Positions 43,495 to 54,284 of a DNA stretch of 64,000 nucleotides are shown here, piece by piece. Positions within the stretch are counted from its first letter, which is position 1; each line of letters begins with the position of its first letter. Both the position numbers and the translations under genes were made by a program. Under the pieces are notes generated by a model. The model searched no databases, was not told where the DNA came from, and saw only the letters and a list, made by a program, of their open reading frames with translations. Origin of the DNA: Ascarosepion bandense (Eukaryota > Mollusca > Cephalopoda > Sepiida > Sepiidae); assembly GCA_037127315.1 (NCBI GenBank), contig JBBBDQ010001270.1:423501-487500 (forward strand), in the 5' to 3' direction.

Positions 43495-44037
43495 GTTACC
43501 TATAGACTCCGAAACGGCTGAACCAATTTTCTTGAAAATTTACACAGTTGTACTATAAGCCTCTGCGAGTGTTCTTAGCCTAATAATAACAACAATCAGT
43601 AATTAAATTATCAATAATAAAACAACTTTCTCGAGTAACACTATAAATAGATAAAACTAGCTGTATAGCCCGGCGTTGCTCGGGTGTAATGAAAGGTTTA
43701 AAACTAATCCATGGTCCTCGAGCTCAGACTCTTTGGACGTTAGCACGAAAGACTAAAAAGCAATAGTTGTTTCCAGTTAAAGCGAAAGCGTAGACTGAAA
43801 AAAAATGAATGGATGTCAAATTTTGATTTCCTGGTATCGATATCAAATAAGTTTTTTTCGTTATAAACTGAATTGTGAAGGCTAAATAAGTCCTCTGAGT
43901 AAAATGGTATCATGGCTAAGACTAAGAATTGCAATTATACCTATTTAGAGCCAAATCCGAAGGAAAAACTAAAATAAAAGGGCTGAGAAAATACAGACAT
44001 ACAGGCAGATAAACAGACACACACACAAACATCTTCC

Positions 44038-44092
<55 letters not shown>

Positions 44093-44555
44093 ACCAATAT
44101 CTATTGAACTGGTGAAGAGGCGTTTAGGATGTGGTTCCCGGCTTTCTCTTTTCCAATCATTTTACTCTTAAGTAGCCCCATGCGCATCAGTGGCGTCACC
44201 GCCTTGCTTGGGGGTGATATGATTAAAAAAAAATATATATATATTATCGATTTTCTGCACGATTGTAAGAACTGCAACCTTGAAACTTCTGAATATCGTT
44301 TCTTATGTCTTTGTCTATGAGTGCATCAAATTTGATTAAAATCGGACCATTCCTTCTATATCCCGATTTTTTTCGATTGTCAATTTTCGATATCTATCGG
44401 GGGTACCTTGACACAAAAACTAGCTAAGAACACTCGCAGACGCTTATAGTGCAACTGTGTAATTTTTCAAAAAAATCGCTTCAGCCGTTTCAGAGTGTAT
44501 AGGTATTGGACACAACACCCACACAAAGTTCCATTTATAAATAAGTTTAGATAAT
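43408..44555. mobile_element. Element G, inverted pair
   Basis: 43408-43590 is a G 3' half in reverse (AAACTTATTTATAAATGGAA, (GT)n, GTCCGTTACCTATAGACTCC). 43660-44555 is a forward copy from CTAGCTGTATAGCCCGGCG to AAGTTCCATTTATAAATAAG. The outer ends are inverted repeats, as in the copy at 40243. The forward copy has a (TA)n tract interrupted by a LINE-B tail. Confidence 0.8.
44095..44230 (+). mobile_element. LINE-B 3' end within element G
   Basis: ATCTATTGAACTGGTGAAGA to GTGGCGTCACCGCCTTGCTT, then GGGGGTGATATGATT and A-run, inserted in (TA)n of element G. Same subtype as at 36512. Confidence 0.85.
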
Positions 44556-44984
44556 TTCATTATTGATTGTTATTATTAGGCTTACTTGTGTTTATGCGAA
44601 TGTAGGGTTTTATCATTGATAATAAGGAAGTTAATATTCTTGATTATTAAGCAGGTGTTTGTCTATATTTCTGAGATGAGGTAGTATTTACATTATTCGG
44701 ACTATTGTCATCATTTGTGTTGCCATTTGTACGATCGTTGTACACTCTGTCCTTCTTCAGGTGCTAGGAATTTCGGACCGAACCCTTTATGATCACTGGG
44801 ATATATCATTCTCATTCCTTCTGCGAAGCCTCTTTTTGTAGTCATCAGTTATCTCCCTCTAACCTGGCTATAAAAGTTATTTGTTCACCATTGCTGTAAG
44901 CATGGTATTAAACTTACAACTCTTTGGGTCAAGTCACTGGAATTAACCTACGTCTATATCCACTGGGCCATGTGTTCTCAAGTA

Positions 44985-45605
44985 GATGTTTTAAGATACC
45001 AGGACAAAAAATGTTTGAAGATACAAGACCAAAGTTGTTTTAAGATATAAAATCTAAGATTTTTAAGATACAAGGTCAAAGAAGTTTCAAGTTATAAAAT
45101 TCAAATTGTTTTAAAATGCAAGAACAATGTTGTTTTAAGGTATAAACTTTAAGATGCTATATGATATATGAAAAAAGAGGTTTTAAGACACAAGAACGAA
45201 GATGTTTTAAGATATGAAATTCAAGGTACTTTAAGATACAAGCGAAAAATATTTCAAGATACGAGGGAACAATTTTTAAGATATATGGAACAAATATGTT
45301 TTAATATATAAAATCCAAGATATATTAAATTTAGGAAGAGTATTTTAAAATTCAAAATCCAAAATGCTTTAAAATAAAAAAGATGTTTTAAGATATAAAA
45401 ACAAAGATATTTCAAGATACAAGAACGAAAGTGTTTTAAGATAAGAACAAAGATGTTGTAAGATACGAAATCCAAGATTTTTTAAAATAAAATAACAAAA
45501 GTATTTCAATATACATTATCCAAGAGGCATTAAGCTCTAAGTATACAAATGTTTTAAGATATAAGAACGAAAATGTTTTAAGATAGAGCACAAAGCAATT
45601 ATATT
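44985..45605. repeat. Degenerate minisatellite, TTTTAAGATAYAAGAAC type
   Basis: TTTTAAGATA and near variants recur every 24-36 bp for about 600 bp, followed by AA(G/A)AACAAAGATG or AAATCCAAGAT. The minus-strand open frame 45254-45475 is a product of this repeat, not a gene. Confidence 0.85.
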
Positions 45606-46017
45606 TTTACTCAGAAAAATGAAATAAATAAAGACGCCTGATATCTGTTATTGCTTAACAGACAACTGATTAACATTAAAAAACACCAAAAATAAAAATA
45701 AAAAAATGAGAAAATAAAAACAATCACTTCTCTTTTGGTGGTGTCAGATTTACAGTGGACTCATCGCCATTTGTAAATACGTTTCAGATTTCGCGCAACG
45801 AACGAAAATAGATCTGTTTTCCCCGTTCGTAAAAGACATTTCCGGAAGAGTCTAATGCCGTGACTAGTAACATATTAATTACACACTTCTGCGAAAGGCT
45901 TGGACTAAATACTAACGAGGTTTTTACCTGAATTCCATTACCATTTCAAAAGTTACTTCCAATGCTAAGTCATAGCAAAATCATTATCAATGCATTTACA
46001 TTATATATACCATAGTT
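45606..46017. other. No recognisable gene
   Basis: AT-rich, no recognisable repeat or domain. Confidence 0.55.
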
Positions 46018-46620
46018 GGATGTGCGTTGTGGTACAGTGGATATCGGCTCGGAACGGGGAGCCGAGTTCGAATTCCAGTTGAATCCATTGTATTCACTTA
46101 CGCGCAAATACCCTTGGGAAAGGTATTAATCCGTCTATTCCTTCCAGTTATGGGTTAAATAGCAGGACAGATTGGGTTCTATAGCCTTGGTCGGCAGCCA
46201 GTCTACCGCAGAAAGCAATGGCAACCTACTGCGGGATAATCTTCTGCCCAGTCAGTCATGTCTCTTTCGAGACATGATTGCCCAAGCGTGTTTCACGTAT
46301 GGCACTTAACTGACTGATAATAGATGGAAACATGATTAAGACTATACACTGGGCATAAAGTGGGGGATCAGTTTTATATTGTTATGAAGTAATAAACTGA
46401 TCCCCCACTAATTACTACTTAATAACATAATACATCTCTTTCTCCTCTAAATACAAGTCAAATAATAGGACAGATTGGGTTCTATAGCCTTGGTCGGCAG
46501 CCAGTCTACCGCAGAAAGCAATGGCAACCTACTGCGGGATAATCTTCTGCCCAGTCAGTCATGTCTCTTTCGAGACATGATCGCCCAAACGTGTATCACG
46601 TATGGCACTTAACTGACTGA
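46018..46620 (+). mobile_element. T-SINE dimer joined by a hairpin spacer
   Basis: A full SINE (46018-46317) runs from tRNA head GGATGTGCGTTGTGGTACAG to CACTTAACTGACTG. It is followed by about 140 bp with a perfect inverted repeat AGTGGGGGATCAGTTT...AAACTGATCCCCCACT, and then a second SINE 3' part (46459-46620) nearly identical to the first. This is the reverse-orientation equivalent of the 310-bp array at 27421. Confidence 0.92.
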
Positions 46621-46649
46621 TACCATAGTTTCAATATCTATAGACATAT

Positions 46650-47260
46650 CTTATATCTACTTCTTCTATGTGCCCTGTCCCTGCAGGACGTAGGTGATCA
46701 TGGCTTTTCACGTCTCCGTATCCCTGGTGGCTCTTAGCACACCTTCTGCTGTTACGCCATGCAACCCTCGTTCCATCATCCATCTGATGAGGTCCTTCAA
46801 ATATGTTACCCGTTGCTTTCCTCTGTCTCTTTTTTCTTCTATCTGGCCTGTTAGTATCAGGTTCTCTAAACCCTCTTTCCTCATTGCATGTCCCAGAAAC
46901 TTTAGTTGTCTCTTCCTGATGTTCAGTATTAATTTCCTTTTTGTTTCCATCATTTTTAGGATCTCATTATTGCTCACATACTCGATCCATGATATTCACA
47001 TGATATAGCATCCTTCTGTAGAACCACATTTCAGTTGCTTCAAGTTTTTTTTCTTCATCTTTGATGATATTGTCCAGCATTTACTGCCATATTGAAGAAC
47101 TGACAACACATAGCAATCCAGTACTCTGTTCCTTGTTTCTAGCGAAATTGTTCTGTTTCTTAATACTTTACTCAACATCTGGAATGCTTCCTTCGCCATG
47201 CCAATTCGCCTTCGGATCTCTGTGACGCACTTTCCGTCTTTTGTTATTGTTTCTGTTAAT
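46650..47260 (-). pseudogene. LINE-A RT C-terminal half
   Basis: Minus-strand pieces: AKEAFQMLSKVLRNRTISLE, LDCYVLSVLQYGSKCWTISS, then after a frameshift SNNEILKMMETKRKLILNIR, RQLKFLGHAMRKEGLENLIL, DLIRWMMERGLHGVTAEGVL and WKAMITYVLQGQGT-like end. The reversed (GAA)n tail is short (ACTTCTTC). Confidence 0.9.
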
Positions 47261-47392
47261 TTCTCTCTACTGACAATATGTTTTGTCTTGAGTGATATTC
47301 AATGAATTCCTATAGTAAAACCATTGCTAATAGATTTAATTGATCTAAAGAACTTTCATCCCTGTTCCACATGAATTTAAACATACTTCTTA

Positions 47393-48235
47393 ATGTGCCG
47401 TTTTCCTTCAGGATGTAGGCGATCATGGACTTCCACTTGGCTTTGTTTCTTGTCGCTCTCAAACTTCTCCCTCTTAGTATTTCTCCCAAACCGCGCTCTG
47501 CCATCCATTTGCTCAGGCCTATCAAGGTCTTGTGCTGCTTTCCTTTGTCTCTCTTCTCCTCTATCCGTCCTGTGAGTATTAATTCTCCAGGTTCTCCTTC
47601 CTCATTCAGTCAGTCGAGGGCCATATGTGATACACGCTTTGGGCGATCATGTCTCGAAAGAGACATGACTGACTGGGCAGAAGATTATCCCGCAATAGGT
47701 TGCAATTGCTTTCTGCGGTAGACTGATTGCCAACCAAGGCTAAAGAACCCAATCTGTCCTGTTATTTAACCCATAACTGAAGGGAAGAGACGGATTAATC
47801 CCTTTCCCAAGGGTATTTGTGCGGAAGTGAATGCAAGGAGTCCAACTGGAATTCGAACTCAGCTAATCGATTTATCATTCATAGTCGATATCCACTGCAC
47901 CACGACATACATCCTTCCTGATTACATATCCCAAAAACCTCACCCGTCTCTTCCTTGTGTTAATTATGAGTTTTCTCATCGTTTCCGTCCTCTCCAACAC
48001 CTCGTCATTAATCGCGTGCGCAGTCCATGGTATCCTCAGTATCCTTCTGTAAACTCACATTTGTAGTGCCTCATACTTCTCTTTCATTCTTGAGGTGATC
48101 GTCCGACATTCACTGCATACAGAAGGACAGACATCAGATAGTAATCCAGCACTCTCTTCTTTGTTTCTAATGAGACTCTCCTGTCTTTCAGTACTCTGGT
48201 TAGTTTTGAAATGCGTCCTTGGTCAAGCCAATGCC
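47393..48235 (-). pseudogene. LINE-A fragment split by a T-SINE
   Basis: The 3' part 47393-47606 encodes RPIRTDRGEKRDKGKQH-type sequence, LSKWMAERGLGEIL and KWKSMIAYILKENGT. After the SINE it resumes at 47915-48235 with RKRRVRFLGYVIR-like and relics of NDEVLERTET, MWVYRRIL and SLETKKRVLDYYLMSVLL. The subtype differs from its neighbour at 46650. Confidence 0.85.
47607..47914 (-). mobile_element. T-SINE, full length, with target duplication
   Basis: Inserted in LINE-A and flanked by TCCTTCCTCATT (47595-47606) and TCCTTCCTGATT (47912-47923), a 12-bp duplication with one mismatch that slightly overlaps the head. It has the full structure: 3' hairpin CATGTCTCGAAAGAGACATG, body, box B-like GAGTTCGAATTCC and a diverged head. 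Confidence 0.93.
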
Positions 48236-48276
48236 TGAATTGGTAATTAGATCACACTTTTGAGATAGCGCGATAT

Positions 48277-48985
48277 AACCGTAAGTTTTATTCTAATAGT
48301 TTCTTTTCTCGCACGTCTCAATCGTGGTACTCTCTTTCGGCTTCTTCCATCCCTGGCAAGATCTCATCATTTTACTGTTCAAATGGCTAGATGGAACCAT
48401 AAGTTCTATTCTAATAATTTCTGTTCTCGCATATTCTCAATGGTGGAACTCTCTTCCGGCTTCTTCCATCCCTGGAAAGGTCTCATCATTTTACTGTTCA
48501 AATTGCTAGATGTAACCGTAAGTTCTATTCTAATAGTTTCTTTTCTCGCATATTCTCAATGGTGGAACTCTCTTCCGGCTTCTTCCATCCCTGGAAAGGT
48601 CTCATCATTTTACTGTTCAAATTGCTAGATGTAACCGTAAGTTCTATTCTAATAGTTTCTTTTCTCGCATATTCTCAATGGTGGAACTCTCTTCCGGCTT
48701 CTTCCATCCCTGGCAAGATCTCATCATTTTACTGTTCAAATTGCTAGATGTAACCGTAAGTTCTATTCTAATAGTTTCTTTTCTCGCATATTCTCAATGG
48801 TGGAACTCTCTTCCAGCTTCTTCCATCCCTGGCAAGGTTTCATTATTTTACTCTATCTTGCACCCAGCCACCTACGGTCTTTAAAAAATTAAATGCAACG
48901 TCAATCGCCACCAAATGTTTTTATTGTTCTTTCTCCCCACTAACATCTTAGTGACATTATCGCCTTGCTTGGTGTGAAATTATTT
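48277..48985 (+). repeat. Tandem array grown from LINE-B (119 bp), followed by a LINE-B 3' end
   Basis: Units start at 48277, 48395, 48514, 48633 and 48752, with periods of 118 or 119 bp. Each contains the segment for TVQIARCNRKFYSNSFFS, then TTCTTCCATCCCTGG. 119 is not a multiple of 3, so the frame changes every unit and the 60-80-aa frames are artefacts. The last unit runs into a decayed LINE-B 3' end (CGCCTTGCTTGGTGTGAAAT). Confidence 0.92.
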
Positions 48986-48989
48986 AAAA

Positions 48990-49371
48990 AGAAAATCAGT
49001 AATAAACTCGTTTTTAACCATTTTAATATTTAAATTATTAGCAATGCATTTATATTCGACATATAGCCCTATCATGTCAGTTTTAAAATTTGAACCTAAT
49101 TTTCAACGTATTTATATCCAGTGTGCGTAAAAAAGAGGGAAATCATAAAATATTGGCAGACCAAACTCGTATAGTTTGGTCTTGTTGGCTTTAGTTGCGC
49201 TTGGAAAATCTGAACTTTGTAGGGAAACAATTTCAAACCTCCGTGGATAATTCGACCCACAGATCTGGAAATACCCACTTGCTGTGACAGCCGTCTAGTG
49301 AATTTCCAACAGGTCCGTGACAATAGAACGTGAGCCGGCATCCACCCTGTGATCTGTGGGACACAATGGCC
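48990..49371. other. No recognisable gene
   Basis: AT-rich. A short minus-strand frame (49096-49341) reads CWKFTRRLSQQVGISRSVGR, which is weakly similar to helix-turn-helix transposase N termini, but I cannot support it. Confidence 0.45.
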
Positions 49372-50150
49372 TTTTCGACGAACTTAAGTCACTGGTGCCC
49401 AAGCCAAAAGAATTTACTCGTGCAAAACTATTATATATTCAACCTTCTAATAATTTTAACTTTTTGCGAAGTTCGGTTTTACTTTGCATTCGATCAATTT
49501 AATAAACATTGTCGAGCTCTCTATAAATTTATCAAGGAAGGCGCTGTAGTTTTTTTTTACCTCAGTACTTTCGACCTTTTCTAAGATCATTTAAAAGGGG
49601 TAAATGACAAAGACAAACACTGTAACTACGATAAAATCTGCTTTCTGATGTGATGGTGATTTTTAAAAACAAGTGCATTTTCATGGCGTCTGCTTCGAAC
49701 TTAAGTCACTGGTTCCACCGCCACTAGAATTTACTCGTGCAACCAGACTGACAACAAGATCCCACCCATTTACAGTTAGATCAGCCAAATGCATTCGTCA
49801 ATTCTACTCCATAGCTTCTTTTCTCGCACTTCCTGCCTGTGGAACTCCCTTCCACATACTTGCTTTCCTGACGGCTACAACCTCCAGGAATTTAAATGCA
49901 ATGTAAATACCCATCTCTTATCCACTTGACTCCAGTTCTTTCTACATCACGCTGTATATCCTTTAATTTCTCTCTATCTTCGCAACTGTCTTCACACCTG
50001 TGTCCCAACCTTCTCTTGCCGTTTCTCTGACGCCCCATGTAACTGGTCCGTCTTTCTCTTCACTCTCCTCCTGTCTAAACTTTTACTCTTATATAACCCC
50101 CCTGCGCATCAGTGGCAGTACTGCTTTGCTTGGGATGAAATGATTAAAAA
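49372..50150 (+). mobile_element. LINE-B 3' end with a shared 245-bp 5' segment
   Basis: A short LINE-B piece (49372-49428, GAACTTAAGTCACTGGTGCC) is followed by 245 bp of unrelated DNA (49430-49675). LINE-B then restarts (TCGAACTTAAGTCACTGG) and runs to its 3' end: LPACGTPFHILAFLTATTSR coding relic and hairpin GGCAGTACTGCT at 50113. The 245-bp segment and its junction with LINE-B are found again at 54285. Confidence 0.85.
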
Positions 50151-50477
50151 AATACACACTTTCAGAATATCTCAATTTTTTCTACCAAACGTTTGATCGT
50201 ATGGCGATGGGGAATTTTCTTTCCAGGATATTCGCGTCGAAATTACCTCTGAACAAGTGTAGATGACTTTCTTGCAAAATACAACTCCACAATCTTTGTG
50301 CTCTCTTCAACCGAACACTGTTCGCAGTGGTCCATCTTGGTTATCAGATAAAACCTACAGATATGCTATGCAACTCATCTAAATAAAAATAATTATTTCT
50401 TTAGAAAATATGAACCTTTATTTTTGTCATTATTCTTTTTGTGACCCACTCTGTAATACCCTCATTCTCAACTATAT

Positions 50478-51295
50478 CTATTTTAACCATTTCACTCTAA
50501 CCAAGTCAATAAAGACACTAAGATGCAATAGGTTACTGAGTGGTATGTCCCGTAAAGGGATATATATATATATATACTTTTTTTTCCCTTTTTCTCGTAT
50601 GGTGCCACACTCAGTGTTGTAATGAAGATGTATTGAATATGCATACACCTTGATCCCCTTTACAGTAATGTGACTGTAGTGTCAGCCATAAATACAGGCG
50701 AAGAAGTGGTCTACGCTCATACGTCTACCGCTAGAGGTCTACACTCGTTGACTAGAGGTCTGCGGCTATAGGTCGACGACTCTTGGTGTACGTCTATTGA
50801 CTACGCCTGCGTCTCAGGACACGACGAGTACCGTCCATTACGTCTACGTACTAGATTGTTCTACCCGGTTACATTTGCCTAAATCGCTTAGTTCAGTCAC
50901 ATTACTGTAAAGGGGATCAAGGTGTATGCATATTCAATACATCTTCATTACAACATTGAGTGTGGCACAATACGAGAAAAAGGGAAAAAACTATTAAGGA
51001 GAAAGAAAAATAAAAGACGAGGAATCAAGAAGACAGAAGATAACAATTTAAATTGCATTTAATATTCAAAGTTGACTAGATAGCAAGAAACCGGGTGACA
51101 GTTCCATAAGCGAATAATGGGAGAGAAGAAAATGTTAGCATAAACCATACGGCTACATCGAGACATTTCAAATGTAAAATGATGAGACCGGGTCGTCAGT
51201 CGAGCAACATGCTTAAATTCAGAAATTCTTCGTACCAAAGAGGAACGCTAATCTGAACAATTAACATGAAAGTATTTATAGAAAAGTGACATGTC
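50478..51295 (-). mobile_element. Diverged LINE-B copy split by a palindromic element
   Basis: 50478-50560 resembles the reversed 3' terminus (CCATTTCACTCTAACCAAGT). 51000-51295 resembles the reversed coding part (GATAACAATTTAAATTGCAT; TGATGAGACCGGGTCGTCAG). The palindromic element lies between them. Similarity is low. Confidence 0.5.
50583..50990. repeat. Near-perfect inverted repeat, about 97-bp arms
   Basis: Left arm about 50580-50677 and right arm about 50893-50990 are reverse complements with about two mismatches (GGTGCCACACTCAGTG against CATTGAGTGTGGCACA). The ~215-bp centre holds a short form of the GTCTACC/GACCTCTAG minisatellite found at 51890-52160. Part of the arm, GATCAAGGTGTATGCATAT, recurs diverged at 52377. 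Confidence 0.92.
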
Positions 51296-51297
51296 CC

Positions 51298-51714
51298 ATA
51301 TATATATATATATATATATAGTCATCCGCAGACAGATCTGTTTCGCTATATCACAGCTCATCAGTCCGGTTAGACTCCGATTGTTTCTAACCCAGGATTG
51401 ATACCCGACCGAATTGGCGTCAGTCTTCGATTCTGCCTCTGGGCTATGGGCGCTCGGTAGAAGAAGGCAGACTTTTTTGCGTATACATTATCATCATACA
51501 CGCCCAATAGCCAGAGTGCTCTAATTCATTACGGAATAAGCGATGCGTACATGCCAGAGTAGCTGCTGTTTTTCAGTCTACCATTCCTCTAGAGTGCTCA
51601 ATCAGGGTGTGAGAGCGTAAATAGTCATCCGCAGACAGATCTGTTTTGCTGTATCACAGCTCATCAGTACGGTTAGACTACGATTGCTTTTAACCCAAGA
51701 TTGATACCCGACCG

Positions 51715-51767
<53 letters not shown>
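51298..51767. mobile_element. Element H, copy 2, between (AT)n tracts
   Basis: (TA)n, then GTCATCCGCAGACAGATCTG, CACAGCTCATCAGTCCGG, GGGCTATGGGCGCTCGGTAG, GAGTGCTCAATCAGGGTGTG, a second GTCATCCGCAGACAGATCTG at 51624, and again (AT)n at 51719-51767. The block is thus flanked on both sides by AT repeats, with its first part repeated at its end. Confidence 0.8.
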
Positions 51768-51768
<1 letters not shown>

Positions 51769-52430
51769 TTCAAGGTAGTTAAGCGGTTTAGGCAAATGCA
51801 ACCCGATAGGTTAATCTAGTAAGTAGACGTAATGGACGGTACTTGTATGTAATATCCTGAGACGTAGGCGTAATCAATAAACGTAAACCAATAGCCTTAG
51901 ACCCCTAGACCTCTAGTCGTAGACCTCTAGACCTCTAGCCGAAGACCTATAGTCCTCTAGCGGTAGACCTATAGACATTGACCTCTAGTCGAAGACCTGT
52001 AGACCTCTAGCGGTATATCTATAGAGATAGACCTCTAGTCGAAGACCTGTAGACCTCTAACTGTAGACCTATAGACATAAACCTCTAGTCGAAGACCTGT
52101 AGACCTCTAGCGGTAGACCTCTAGACATAGACCTCTTGTCGAAGACCTGTAGACCTCACTGCGTCATCGCCTTCGCCTGTATTTATGGCTGACATGTATG
52201 CAGTATCCTGAGACGCAGGCGTAGTCAATAGACGTAGACCAATAGTCGTCGACCTATAGTCGTAGACCTCTAGTCGACGAGTGTAGACCTCTAGCGGTAG
52301 ACCTATGAACGTAGACCACTCCTTCGCCCGTATTTATGGCTGACACCAGCCAATAACATTATTATAAGCGGGAACCAAGGTGTGCGCATATCATCACATA
52401 TTCATTACATGAAAAAGATACAAAGAATTT
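51768..52430. repeat. GACCTCTAGTCGAAGACCTGTA minisatellite in an LTR-like sequence
   Basis: At 51890-52160 units of about 55 bp (GACCTCTAGTCGAAG, ACCTGTAGACCTCTAGCGGT, AGACCTATAGACATA) repeat about five times. The flanks (TTAGGCAAATGCAACCCGAT; CGCCTGTATTTATGGCTGAC) match the centre of the palindrome at 50583 in reverse orientation. GTATTTATGGCTGACA appears twice (52177, 52330). Confidence 0.85.
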
Positions 52431-53559
52431 ACGTTAGAGACTGAGATGCCAATTCAGGACCAATAATATTGCATATTTTTCCTTGTTTTTTTTTTTTTGT
52501 TTTGGTTGTTTTTTTTTAAACCTCTAAAACAGAGCTGTTTCTCTTTCTGGCCTGCTGCTTCTGCTACGTAAATATATCAATATTTACTTAGAATTTGCTA
52601 TCTTTTTACAGTAAGGTTCACCCTGTACAAGGCCCGGGAGCCACTCGAGGTAGGGTTTTATAGAGTAAGAGGCAAAGATTAAGTGGAAGAAGATAAGCTA
52701 ACCTTAGACTTGAATAGGTTAAGATTGTATTGATTTGGGAAACTTTCTTATGGAAGTCAGATTCACAGATCGCTTGTTTGTGGCAACATTATTGCCAATG
52801 CATCTATGCCAAACTTCTAATAATCTTATTATCTCAAGACACGTTGGATTACTTCCGGGCGCGGGAAATTATAAAAGCATTACCAAGAGAAAAAAATATT
52901 ATTAAGAATTCCTTTAATTCATGTCCGAATGTTCTAGAAAAAAAAATTAAAAATTTTTAAATTAGAATTTATTCATTGACAAGGTTTTCATCCGTATCAC
53001 TCCTTTTTCTAAAAAGTTTCAATTTGGTCTGAAAAGAAAGAAGGAAGATTCAAATTTCAGCCTCTTCTTTCGATCTGAAATCTATTTCTTCCAAATGGTT
53101 CTAAAAAGTCTAGAATGACAGGTAAACAATATGAAGCATGGTCGAGAGAATAGAGTCTCAAGCAGGCGCTTCAATCTTTTCAAATGTGATATTTGCTGTA
53201 TAAAGCCGTACATTACCATGATGGCACTGTTGCATTATTACACCTGATCTCTTTTTCTTGAAAGCCCTTATTTGAATACACCCAGTGCTTCTAACAAAGG
53301 TCTACTTTAATCACAACAATAACTGGTAATATCTCTAAGTGTGCTACACCAACTTAATCACACGTCAAAAACGTTTTCCTTGAGAAGAGGCGAGCTCTGT
53401 GTTGTCCATTAGTCTATTCGTCTCCATCAAGCTATTGTCTGTGTCGATACAGATTCTTGGAAAATATCTATTGTTTTTAACTGAGCACTCACTAGATTCT
53501 TGGAAAATATCTATTGTTTTTAACTCAGCACTCACTAGTGCCCCCCCGCACAAGAATTT
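52431..53559. other. No recognisable gene; one 43-bp duplication
   Basis: AT-rich. GATTCTTGGAAAATATCTAT to GAGCACTCACTA is present twice at 53453-53538. The open frames 52730-52960 and 53365-53611 have no recognisable domain. Confidence 0.6.
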
Positions 53560-53640
53560 ACTCGTGCAACCAGACTGGCAACAAGATCCCACCCAATTAC
53601 AGTTAGATTAATTAAGTGCAGCCGTCAATTCTAATCCATC
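53560..53640 (+). mobile_element. LINE-B fragment
   Basis: GAATTTACTCGTGCAACCAG, CAACAAGATCCCACC, TTACAGTTAGAT: the TRATRLTTRSHPFTV segment only. Confidence 0.8.
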
Positions 53641-53642
53641 AG

Positions 53643-53792
53643 CTAATCTGTCCTATTATTTAGCCCATAACTGGAGGGAAGAGACGGATTAATACTTTTC
53701 CCAAGGGTTTTTGTGCGTAAGTAAATGCAAGGAATTTCGAACTCGGCTCCCTGATTTGTCGTTCCCGATATCCACTGCACCACAACACACAT
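53643..53792 (-). mobile_element. T-SINE head and body, no tail
   Basis: Contains CCCATAACTGGAGGGAAGAG, CGGATTAATACTTTTCCC and ATCCACTGCACCACAACACA (box A in reverse). It stops at the body, without the 3' hairpin, and abuts the LINE-B fragment. Confidence 0.88.
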
Positions 53793-54284
53793 CCTGATTC
53801 TTAGAGCCCTTAAATAGAGTCTTATATTTATTCTCGATTTGATCTTGTCATCGCCATGGAAATAAAAATTTACTGTGTCATTCTTGTTGCTAGCTTTTCT
53901 GTAAATCTTAAAATAAAATGCGTTATTATAAGCAGAGTAAAGTGTTATTAGACTAAGAGTCTGTGGGGTACAAAACACCCGGATTAAAACGGAGAATTTA
54001 ATGTGGGATATTCTATCCACAAAATACAACACAAATTTCAAGAAAAGACAACGCAATAAAGAAATGTTTGTATAAAATTAGAAAATAGTATATTTAACAA
54101 CATTTATACAAAGAATAAACAATTTGAGTGGGTGGAAAAGGAAAGGGTCAGTAAATTTAAGAGTGTGAGTGAGAAATAAACTCTTTATTATTTTTTTAAA
54201 ACATTTTCACAGTTAATAAATTCATACATACAATTTTATGTTATGCAGTTCGATAAATAAATTTTCATTTATTTATCCAAACAA
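53793..54284. other. No recognisable gene
   Basis: AT-rich, with a minus-strand frame starting in the SINE region; no domain. Confidence 0.55.

Noticed and set aside
46018..46090. A true tRNA gene
   Set aside because: Box A and B are present, but the head is part of a repeated SINE and the acceptor and anticodon stems do not pair well by eye.
48324..48884. Family of four overlapping proteins of 60-80 aa
   Set aside because: They are frame artefacts of a 119-bp tandem repeat made from LINE-B; the frame changes each unit.
49096..49341. Helix-turn-helix transposase fragment
   Set aside because: Only a short weak resemblance (RRLSQQVGISRSVGR) without any other transposase motif or inverted repeats nearby.
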